Part shown: one piece after another, positions 55,009 to 64,000 of the stretch | How positions within the stretch are numbered: the first letter of the stretch is position 1 | Layout of the letters: every line of letters starts with the position of its first letter | Origin: Polytrichum commune | Taxonomy: Eukaryota; Streptophyta; Polytrichopsida; Polytrichales; Polytrichaceae | DNA length: 64,000 nt | NCBI GenBank assembly: GCA_950295325.1 | Contig: OX485803.1 | Span: 11,286,001-11,350,000 of the forward strand | Reading direction: 5' to 3' | Program-made: the position numbers and the translations under genes | The notes under the pieces: generated by a model | The model's input: only the letters and a program-made list of their open reading frames with translations | Databases searched by the model: none | Told to the model about the DNA's origin: nothing

Positions 55009-56070
55009 TTCACGCAATTGAGTCACGAATCGCAATTCTCGATATTCAGCCCTTCCATCATCAGCATAATTTCACGATTTCACATAAGTTCCCCATGTTT
55101 CCAAAGCCTGTCCTCACTGCAACATTCCTACAGGGTTTGGGTTCAGAGTTAGGGTTTGCCTCCAAACACATTCAGCTAAAATCTAAAGCTACACTCTATT
55201 GAAGTTGAACCCTCTGTGGTCCGCAGACCTAACCCATCCAGTGCCAACAATGTGTTGCCAATCCACGAGAATACAAGCTCAAGCAATTGGATGAATTTAT
55301 GACCCTGACCTCAAAACCAAATGACATACTATGCAATTCAGCCCTAGAAGACAAATTAACACACTGCAAGAAGCCACGCTGCAAGAGGTGAATCAAGTTT
55401 ACCTCAAGACAAATTGAACACCCATCATTGACCACCATCAAGATGGGCAAGAGCAAGCACTCCATACATAACCCTGATGTATGTGGGACCCATCCTGAAT
55501 CGAGAAGATTTCCATGCAATTGAAATCACGAATCGCAATTCTTCACATTCAGCCTTTCCATCATCAGCATAATTTGATGATTCCACATAACTTTCCCATG
55601 ATTCCAGTGTCTGTCCTCACTGCGGCATTCCTTCAGGGGTTGGGTTCAAGATTACGGTTTGCCTCCAAACACATTCACCTAAACTTCAAAGCTACAATCA
55701 ATTGAAGTTGATCTGCAGGCCTAATCCATCCAGTGCCAACCATATGTTCACTCTTTCCACGAGATGCAAGCTCTCAATCTCTTGGATGAATCTATAAACC
55801 TGTCCCAAAAGCATCCAGCATCATCCAGAGCCAGTCACTTACCTGGTCATAATTGACCTCTTATTAAGATTCAATCAAGACGCTGACAACATTAATGTCC
55901 CCAAAACCTAGTGATTCACTTGCAATTCGGCCCCAAAAGAGAAATCGCAGAACACTTGTAAGAGGCAGAGAGGCTGCAAGAGATGCTTCAAATTCAACTC
56001 AAGACAAATTGAACATCCATCATTGCCAATTGTCACGATGGGCTAGAGCAAGCACTCCAAACATAAATAA
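55009..56070. repeat. Two-copy duplication upstream of the F-box/LRR gene
   Basis: The block at 55009-55470 is repeated at about 55508-56065. Examples: TCACGAATCGCAATTCT at 55020 and 55528; CCATCATCAGCATAATTT at 55056 and 55558; AAGACAAATTGAACAYCCAT at 55405 and 56003. Spacing grows from about 500 to about 600 bases because of indels. It sits in the promoter-proximal region. Confidence 0.8.
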
Positions 56071-56530
56071 AAATGGCCACCTGAGAACCTGAAATTCCGA
56101 CACTCGCATTCTACTTTGAAGGACATGGATTTAACCTCATCACTTATGTCACCACAATTACTAAGTCTCGACTCTCCATCCTCCACATCTGTTGTGTACT
56201 GCAGACAACACAATTCACCATTCACATCACTGTCTGGAAGAGTTCTTTAGCATGTGAAGATGCAGAATCCTTCCAACATCCTCTGCCGCATCCTCTCCAA
56301 ACATGAGACACCGGATTGACATGAAAGAGGTGATTACCTTATCCTACATAAATTTGCTAAATTCCTCTTGGGAATTCACTCCGGCTTCAATGAAGGAGCT
56401 TGTAATGAACTAAATTGAGACATTTCAAATTAACCTCAAACAATGCCAGACCCTGACATTTGTAGCTATGACCGAGAGAAATCACATCACTTTTTCAAAG
56501 TCGTAGTCACAAGAAGACATAGTGTGTTAA
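56071..56530. other. Intergenic, nothing supported
   Basis: Short frames only. Continues the upstream flank of the F-box/LRR gene. Confidence 0.35.
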
Positions 56531-56654
56531 GGGTTAGTTTCCATGGAGGCTACTCACCCACCATATTCTAGTAGAAATGTAGATTCCGCCTAATGGCATG
56601 CATTTATATTTTCATTAGAATCTTGTGGTCGAGCAGCCTACATGAAACTAACCT
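56531..56654. mobile_element. Short MITE, 124 bp, GGGTTAGTTTCCATG family
   Basis: The left end, GGGTTAGTTTCCATGGAGGC, pairs with the right end, GCCTACATGAAACTAACC, and the pairing continues inward (CATATTCTAGTAG against TAGAATCTTGTGG). TTAA lies outside both ends. The arms match the micro-palindrome at 46852-46918. Confidence 0.8.
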
Positions 56655-58095
56655 TAAAGCCCCTTCTCACCCGACCCTAGCTAAGACTGGTTTTATTATA
56701 TAGTACCATTCCATAAAAAAATTAGGGCCATGTTTACACATGGAAGAAGTGATTTTTTTTGCTTACCCAAGCTAGGAAATTAACTTCACATTTCACATAG
56801 TGTTGTGGTGTTATATATCCACAAGAATTGTCACCTAGGTATTGGACACTTACTAGAAGTCCTCCATCCACACATAACCTTCAAAAATAATAGTTCTAGC
56901 TTCAAGCGACCTACTCAACCAACACTTCTAGTGTTGGTTTCTTCACACAAATGTATGTGCACCTAGGGAGCAATGAATTGTAGAGAGCAACTCTTGGGGA
57001 GTTCACTGCGATAATATTAGTAAACAACGTGCAGGAAAATATAGGGTAATTTATATTCACAAAAGGAAAAACCTAGAATTTTCTTAGAAGTAATATAGGT
57101 GAGTATGTATGATAAAATTTGTATTATAAATAATATAGGCTTGATACAAATAACGCAGATTTTTAAAATATTTGTAAAAATATACCGTAGGATTTAAGGA
57201 TCCTAGGTTTTTTTTGAAATAGGGTGTCCTTTGTGTTCAGAGGCGGGAAGATTTTGGATGAAAAACTACGTCAATTCAGTTGAAAAAATGGGATGAAAGA
57301 TTGATGAGGGCGGATGACGGATTCCTGGGTTTAGGATTAAAGGCATGTATTATTTGTTGATTATATACTAGTGTTCCCAAAAGCTAGGAATTGTTTTGCA
57401 AGATGAACATGACATCTTTCATTTGCTATGAACAGTTTTGCTAGTGTTTTTAAATGCTAGAAACAATTTCTCAAGATAAATTAGAGGAGTTTTGGTTGGT
57501 CTTGTGTCTGTCTGCTTCAAGCATGATGTTGTAATATTAACTCTATACCCTTCTACATTATTGCATGGACCCTATTTTTGCTTGCTTTGTTGTTGGTGTT
57601 TTAATTGTTTTTTTTTCACACTCAGTACCGTTGTGTTTAATTATGCGTGTAACTTGATTGAGGAACATGGGCTAATTTTGTTGTTTGAAACTGTTTATGA
57701 ACACTCTTAATGTAAAACCTTGTTGTGCCTTGGATTTTGGTGACTTAGTACTTTGAATGCTCTTAAACTCTTTGAAGCAAAATCAAATAATTATAATGAA
57801 CATACCTAGCTTAAAATTAGAGCTTCATCAAATTTAACAGTAATTATAGGGTCATTTAAAAAACAAAAAATTAGCAAATTGCATAATAATACGGTACAAA
57901 AAATTAAGGATGGATAATTAAATACCCCTTGAATAAATACCCTTGTCACGCACGTGTATACATATATGCATGTCTAGTGAACTCCCCGAGGAGCAACTGC
58001 AAAGTATTGAGCTTGTTTTAACCCTTAAACACTCAAGCAACCCCAAATGGGTCGCCACCTAATATTCTACTAGGTTTGCGACCCACTAGGTGGCA
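56655..58095. other. AT-rich gene-poor region
   Basis: No gene is supported; the open frame 57492-57710 has no motif. At 56731 the phrase GGGCCATGTTTACACATGG resembles a MITE end, but no partner end was found. Confidence 0.35.
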
Positions 58096-58099
58096 ATCT

Positions 58100-58550
58100 A
58101 CGTATGTGAAAAGGTATCTATTGGTGTAGGGTGGTGCCCATTACCACGTGGGCCAATATCAGATAGATAGAAGATAGATAGAAACTGCGGTCCCTTTTTA
58201 GCAAGGGGCCGGCGTGAATAAAGTGTCCGTTCGTAATGCCAATGACCCGATCCCCACTGGACAAGGGGACATTGGGACAATACTACTCTCCCCTTTCGAG
58301 GATGGACACTATAGTGACACACTATACTAGTTCCTAGCTAGCCACTAGTGCCTTGAAGATACCGGACATGGTATCCCCCCAAAGGGCTTTGAGGTACCCA
58401 TACAACAAGGTCCAAGGACCCCCCACCATAGTTGGGTGGACTAAGGTGGTGAGCACCACGCCGGCATGGGGAATAGAACCCACAACCTCCTCATTGGGGG
58501 CCATGAGCCCTAACCACCAAGCCAAGGCCCGTGGTGCCAATATCACATAT
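58100..58550 (-). mobile_element. tRNA-derived SINE
   Basis: Read on the minus strand, the head at about 58537-58463 looks like a tRNA gene. An A-box-like TTGGCTTGGTGGTTAGG (about 58525-58509) is followed by a B-box-like GGTTCTATTCC (58480-58470), near the RNA polymerase III consensus GGTTCRANTCC and at usual spacing. A unique body of about 350 bases follows and ends near a GATAGATAGAAGATAGATAG tract. No acceptor stem is complete, so it is not a functional tRNA. The right boundary and flanking duplication were not fixed. Confidence 0.65.
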
Positions 58551-58559
58551 AAAAACCTC

Positions 58560-59590
58560 GTACTCCAAGCATGTGGGAATTTTTATTAGGTCAGCATTGT
58601 TTGTTTTGGGGGGCAATTCCATGTGTTGGTCAAATGCAAGAGCCAAATTTAGGAGCCAATATCCTTCACATATGATGCCCAGTTTGGATGGGGTTTTTTT
58701 TCCTTAGGACAAGGTGACTTAACTCAACCGGATGGATTTGGAAAAAACTTAGTGCACATGTTGCTTGCTCCATGAATATTGGGAAATCTCCCAAAATGAT
58801 ATCATGTGGTCTCTCCAACTTTGAAGGGTGATGAGCTTCATCTAACTTTGCTGAAAAGAACCCAAATTCTTGGGAGTAGCTCATTTGTCATCCACATAAC
58901 ATATTATGACAAAGTTGCCAACTTTCTAAAATTTGTAAAATGACCGAAATAGTCATGAAACAAAAAAATATTAGAGTTTTCTTTAGCTGCCCCCCATATG
59001 AAAGCCCAGTTCATATGTTAATCTCACCTAGCAAATTTGGTATGATTGACTTCACATTCTCACATAAAATAGAATAAATTTATGGTAGTCTAGTTCACAT
59101 CCATACGGTTGTATTTCAAGAAAACAAAGCTTATTTTGCTGTATAACAAAAAAAAATTAGCATCGGTGTTGGAGGTGCCCGAAAATGGCATGTGAAGGAT
59201 TGAGTGTTTAGGAGTTAATGAGATGGCATGGCCATGATAGGCTCTCTCTCTCCCAATTGATATATTCAATTTAAAAGAATTGGCGTAATGGTGGTACAAT
59301 ACAATGATGGTATAATTAGACATTGTAGTATCAATGTAATATTGGCATAATATCGTTTTTAAGAGCAAGTTTAGTGCCTTTCTACTAATTTTTTTTTAAA
59401 TTGAGAAAATAATTTCAGAAATTTTTAATATATAAAATTTCAGCTTTATTAATATAAGCGTGCCAAATGTGATGTCATATGGGTTTGAATCAAAATCACT
59501 TAGTTTTCAAACTAGTAAAGTCTCTTTGCTCATAACTGTAGCTTAAGCAAACCTCATTCTCACCATCACAACATCCCACATGCTTCATAC
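58560..59590. other. Gene-poor region
   Basis: Only short frames without motifs; A/T tracts are frequent. No repeat structure was recognised before the satellite array. Confidence 0.35.
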
Positions 59591-60270
59591 CTACAAATAC
59601 CAACATCTATGTACTTTAAGTTTCTCTCACATTTCCTTTATCTTTCCTCAAACGGTTTACAAATGGCCCTTGTATAGCTTCCCAAAGCTTTTGAATCGAT
59701 TTAAAAAATCTTCAAAAATTTGAAATTGGTCCCCTCGGTGTTGAGGTGACTAAAATTGACATTTGGGTATCTTCAAGTATCTCTCACAATTTCTTGTGTT
59801 TTTTTTTGTTGTTGTCAATTTCTTTACAAATTGCCCTTGTAACGCTTCCCAAGGCTTTCAAAATGATTTTGAAAAGTTTTCAAATATTTGAAATTAGTCA
59901 CCTCAATGCCAGGGTGACAAATATCAACATATGTGTACTTTAAGTTTCTCTCATAATTTCCTTTATTTTTCTCAAATGCTTTACAAATGGTCTTCGCAAC
60001 ACTTGCCAAGGCGTTCAAAATGATTTTAAAAAGTTTCCAAATATTTGAAATTAGTTACCTCGTTGTTGAGGTGACAAATATCAACATTTCGGTTTCTTCA
60101 AGTTCCTCTCACAATTTCCTTTATTTTTCTTAAATGGTTTACAAACGGTCCTTGCAACGCTTCCCAAGGCTTTTACCCTGAAAATCTCCAAATATTTGAA
60201 ATTAGGCACCTTGGTGCTGAGATGACTAAGATCAAAGTTTGGGTACCTTCAAGTTTCATGTACTAGAATT
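59590..60270 (+). repeat. Satellite-like tandem array, monomer about 150-170 bases
   Basis: Four to four and a half units recur. Landmarks are CTTTAAGTTTCTCTCA-like text, then TTTCCTTTATTTTTCTCAAA, then CGCTTCCCAAGGCTTT, then AAATATTTGAAATTAG, then ACCTC..TG.TGAGGTGAC. Unit starts lie at about 59600, 59758, 59926, 60082 and 60233. Copies differ by roughly one base in five to ten, so the array is old. Confidence 0.85.
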
Positions 60271-61962
60271 TCATTTAGTTTTCTCAAATAATTTATAAAT
60301 GGGCCTCACAGTGCTCCAAGTATAAGAGAGAGTGAATCAAACAACACATCAGATTATGTATACTATGTACGCTACTGCCTCAAATAATACCCCTTACTAC
60401 ACTCACATTAGTTTGTATGTGGTATGAAAGGTCCACCCCCCAAGCTCCCAGCACATGACCCTTGGGGAATCAAAAAATAATGCCCATCCTAGGTCTAACC
60501 TTCCAAGTAACTACCAAACTGCTTCTAGAAATAATAAGACTTTTAACGCACCAAATCAAGTCAAATTCCTTAATGACATCTCGATTAGTGGGGTTGTCTC
60601 GTATCAACTTTCCCCCCATACCTTCTTCAAAACGGGCTTAAAACTCTCCAGTGATGCCACATGAGCATGAACAACTATCTTAGGGGTGGTTAATCATGCA
60701 AAGTAGTTGAGTTAATGGAGTAAAGGGTGTTTGCAGAGATTATCGTTAACATTTATTATGCCTTTATCCATGAAAATAGGACCAAGAAAATAAACTATGA
60801 CCTACATCCACCCTTATTAGTACAAATGATTGTTCTTTATTAAGAAACCCAACTTTTGGATGGCAATTTGGATGTTACAACAAACATGGTAACCATGGAA
60901 TAATACCCCTTTATGTAGTGAGCAATTTGGTTGGTTGGCAAGGTTTTGAGAACTATCCGGAAGAAAAAAATCCTACTTTGACTTCTATAACAATTACCCT
61001 TGCTTTCGATAACATTAGTGAGCTCTTTTCCGCACATGGACACCCATGACCAAAGCTCAAGCGAGGGCTAAATTATAGGGTCTCATAGAGTAACTTGACT
61101 GTAAAGTCACAAAAAAATGGGATCTATAATCCTTTTTTTGAAAGGATCTTTCATATATTTTTTATTTTAAAAATCCATGTCAGTGACTAAATGAAAAGTA
61201 GGGTCAAAACTATTTTTACCACTGTTCCGGCACTATATAACTTTGAGAAACTTTTAAGTTCCATTCTTGAGTGAGCGGAGAAAAGATTACCTAGATAAAG
61301 TATGTGTTTATAAGGTGGCAAAAAGAAAGAAAGATTTTTAATTATATAAAGATGAAACATATCAGTGCCTAAAGAACTCAAAAAAAGTTCTTGAAGACTT
61401 TCCAGTTACACTCAAAAGTGAAGGAATCCACTTTAAATCCTCCCAAATTTCCTAATTATATTACAATCAACTCAACTGTGTCCTACAACATGAGCCGTGT
61501 TGATTACTTTCAAGTCTCTATCACTAGAATGTAAAAATATTCACCCATGATCATACAAGCCAATCTTAATGCACAACCATGAAGGTAAATGATGCTAGAA
61601 CTTTTAAGTGTTGATCATATGTACTCTTATCATATTCTAAAGTCTTAAATGGACATGTTAGCAATTGACAAGGGTATCCAACACACCATAGTATGTCTTA
61701 TGTGAATTTTGTATGTGCATTTGGCATGTCATGAATTGGAGTTTACTTTATAAAAACGCAGTCATTCTTCAATTTCCCATTTTGTTCCTGACTTCGGCTG
61801 CTGCTTTGTCGACCAGATTAAACATTTTGAGAAGCAAAAATTGTAGATATTATGCAGTTTAGCAATATTGGACATTCTTATAGATCCATTCCCGAAATGC
61901 TTGCGAGTCTGTATCAAGCAAGTTGAGGGACTGAATGTTTGGAGTTGGCTTCATACCGCTTA
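60271..61962. other. Gene-poor region
   Basis: No gene is supported. Open frames are at most 70 codons and lack motifs. Confidence 0.35.
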
Positions 61963-62379
61963 GAGCGTCCCCAGCAGCCTCGCCATAGGGCATGCCAACG
62001 CCAAAAATGGGGCATCCCGGGTTCTTAGGTGGCGGTACCGGCATAAATTGAGCCCCACCAATGTCCGGTCCGGCATAATTTAGAAGCGGCCCGGGTATAG
62101 TAAAGGCCTTCCAACGCCATAAATGGTTCATATGGCGACCCTCCTCCGGCCCGCCAAGAGATTACTTTAATATCAGATACTCCGATATCCTACTTTATCC
62201 CATGTCAGATAATAGGTGTCGTTGTCTTATTGATTGCTTCCTAATTATACCGGGGGTATACCTAGGCTTTGGTGGGCTCTGACTCAAGATGAGCGGCCCC
62301 GCCCAAGATGGAGGGCTCCTAAACACCATATAATATATTATTTTTGGCGGGTTGCTTACTATCTCTCCTGGGGATGCTC
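61963..62379. mobile_element. MITE, 417 bp, GAGCRTCCCCAG family
   Basis: The left end, GAGCGTCCCCAGCAG, is inverted at the right as CTCCTGGGGATGCTC. TTA lies outside both ends. GAGCATCTCCAA-type ends are common in plant PIF/Harbinger MITEs. The interior is GC-rich with TGGCG/CGCCA motifs on both sides. Confidence 0.85.
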
Positions 62380-62394
62380 TTATAGGTAATCTAA

Positions 62395-62984
62395 GGGCCA
62401 CTTCACACATGAGCCAAGAGCCGTGACCTTGTAATGGTGAGGACCCTTGACTCTCATCCAAAAGCCGTACCATGGGTGTTGGGAAAGCCCTTTTATGTAG
62501 TCTTGGGCCCTCAAGCATAGTGTGAAGTGAGAATGAACCATGTTGCGGGACCATTGCATATTTTGTTGGCGGAAAAAGAGGGGAGGATTTGGTTTAATAT
62601 AACATGTCTCCAAGTTTATCAATTTAAGATAATTATTTGGTGGTGTTTGTCTGTCTTGGAATCTGTCTTGGAATCTGCCATGCAGTCCGTCCTGAAATCT
62701 GTCATGTTGGAAAAAATATTAAAAAAGTCATGGTCTCCCGGAATTTGCGTCAAGCCCACCTCTTGGAGGTGGGTCTGACACAGATTCCGGTATACCATGC
62801 ACCCTTATCCACAACCAACCATGTAGGACTCCATGTAGACTTTTCATCCACAAAATTTTCTTTGGGCCTTTAGGCCTTCACCTCCTAGTGTGAAGTGAAC
62901 TTGGACGGTCTCCGCCTTTTCGACCAATGAGAACTCTTACATTGCCATGGTCAAGGGCCTTCAGCCTTGTGTGTGAAGTGGCCC
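62395..62984. mobile_element. MITE, 590 bp, GGGCCACTTCACAC family
   Basis: The left end, GGGCCACTTCACACATGAG, matches the right end, TTGTGTGTGAAGTGGCCC, in inverted orientation. TAA lies directly outside both ends. Inside, a short run repeats GGAATCTGYC-like text (CTTGGAATCTGTCTTGGAAT). No coding capacity is visible. Confidence 0.9.
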
Positions 62985-64000
62985 TAACCTCTAACATTTT
63001 TTATGAGAGCTATGGTGAACACTTATACGATTCAAGCTGTGAACCTGGATTGATCAAAATTGTATGCAGGAAACTATCAAAGTCTTCAAGTCGATGGCAT
63101 AATTTTTCCCCAATTTTTGGACAAAGCATGGTTCTAGAGGGTGTGTTCTGATCAAGGGTACCTTGGACTGGTATTGTTCTTTTTGTTTATACCTTTTAGG
63201 TATCTATAGCGAGGATTTCACATTTTTTGATACCCATTAGAGTATGGGTAATTGATGGTATTTGTGTTTATGCTTTTTTTTTGGTTAACATTCAAGTCTA
63301 TATATCATGCAAGAATCTTCATACCTAAATATAATTGCTCTAGTATTAATATGGTTTAGGATGGTATTGATCCAAATAATAACTCAAGTATGCACTCTAA
63401 CCTCCTTGATATCATGCATGTGGTAACGAAGGTGCATGTGATATTAAGGAGGTTTGCAGTGTTAACATGGATGCGTGATCATTGAGAAATAGTGTAGCAT
63501 GTGACTTTATGGAATAACACAAGTCAACATTGCAATTATGATAATGATGATAATGTGATGCATGTGAACATGTGGTTTGAATGCTTTGGTGGATATTTTA
63601 ATGTCAAAACCCATGATATATGAGAGGGAAACGTGACAACAAGGAGGGAGACTTAAACTGAGCACATCCATTCCCTAGGGTTTCAAGATACAAGAGTGAG
63701 TGAGATTGTAGAGGGTGTCATTACGGAGGTTAGAGTGTACAAAGATTCTTTTCACCTTGAGATACCCACCAAATATCAATATTTGATTGGTATTACAATT
63801 TTGATACACACAGATAGGTTCTTTGATATCACTATTTATGTTGATTATTGATACCCATGCTTTCACCTATATATTGGTCCAACATTGGTCCAATGTCCAA
63901 GGATGCATTTAAAAAAATTGTATTTATTGAATTTTTGTTGTGGATGGACATGGTTTTTGATGGGGTTTCCATTTTAGGTCGCCTCCCAGACACCGTTGTT
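62985..64000. other. Right edge of window, no supported gene
   Basis: AT-rich with short frames. A small imperfect hairpin (CCTCCTTGATATCATGCATG against CATGTGATATTAAGGAGG) lies at 63401-63453. Confidence 0.35.

Noticed and set aside
56731-56750. MITE-like end GGGCCATGTTTACACATGG
   Set aside because: No matching inverted partner was found within about 1.5 kb, so an element cannot be defined.
58463-58537. Functional tRNA gene
   Set aside because: Only box-like motifs are present; the acceptor and anticodon stems do not pair well and the similarity continues into a SINE-like body.
59590-60270. CRISPR-like array
   Set aside because: The units are contiguous, about 160 bases long and diverged, without spacers; this is a satellite in a eukaryotic genome.

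Overview
The window looks like nuclear DNA of a land plant. It has intron-containing genes with GT-AG introns, a gene for mitochondrial alanine aminotransferase, a mitochondrial pyruvate dehydrogenase E1-alpha gene, a plant-type GNAT acetyltransferase, an F-box/LRR gene and pieces of a CYP72-clan P450, all set in decayed transposons. The mobile-element families (a DUF7869-like gene, LINEs with an RNase H tail, a ZNF862-like hAT, a SWIM-finger MULE) suggest a non-seed plant, perhaps a moss. That is inference; the species cannot be read from the sequence.

Layout. 1-4.3 kb: a broken MULE-type SWIM finger gene and a broken DUF7869-like gene. 4.3-6.3 kb: unassigned, pyrimidine-rich. 6.33-14.28 kb: a probable single large TIR element with matching ends and a TTAA duplication. 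It carries a decayed pogo-like DDE transposase and, on the opposite strand, the intron-containing N-terminal half of a cytochrome P450. 14.8-17.9 kb: three TIR elements, one of them inserted inside another. 18.2-19.2 kb: an intact single-exon GNAT gene. 22.0-29.25 kb: an intact 15-exon alanine aminotransferase gene, followed by an unrecognised gene fragment. 32.1-41.65 kb: decayed non-LTR retrotransposon pieces, interrupted by an LTR-like GC-rich block and a hAT pseudogene. 43.56-44.74 kb: an intact single-exon PDH E1-alpha gene (minus strand) with a duplicated downstream region. 45.1-48.5 kb: two sister MITEs, a micro-palindrome and the tail of another LINE. 49.93-54.94 kb: an intact 8-exon F-box/LRR gene (minus strand), with a MITE in one intron, a tandem repeat in another and a duplicated upstream region. 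56.5-64 kb: gene-poor, with a small MITE, a tRNA-derived SINE, a satellite array and two back-to-back MITEs.

Four host genes appear intact: GNAT, alanine aminotransferase, PDH E1-alpha and the F-box/LRR gene. Exon joins were worked out by hand from splice sites and reading phase. All joins keep frame, giving 539 aa for the aminotransferase and 599 aa for the F-box protein. The genes do not form an operon or an obvious cluster; each is a separate plant gene. Alanine aminotransferase and PDH E1-alpha both act on pyruvate in mitochondria, but their proximity is probably chance.

The most notable signals are (1) the 7.95-kb element that seems to have captured half of a P450 gene, (2) a set of short TIR elements with three-base TTA/TAA duplications, several sharing a TTTACAC or TTCACAC end motif, and (3) one of these nested inside another, with the interrupted hairpin arm still traceable on both sides.
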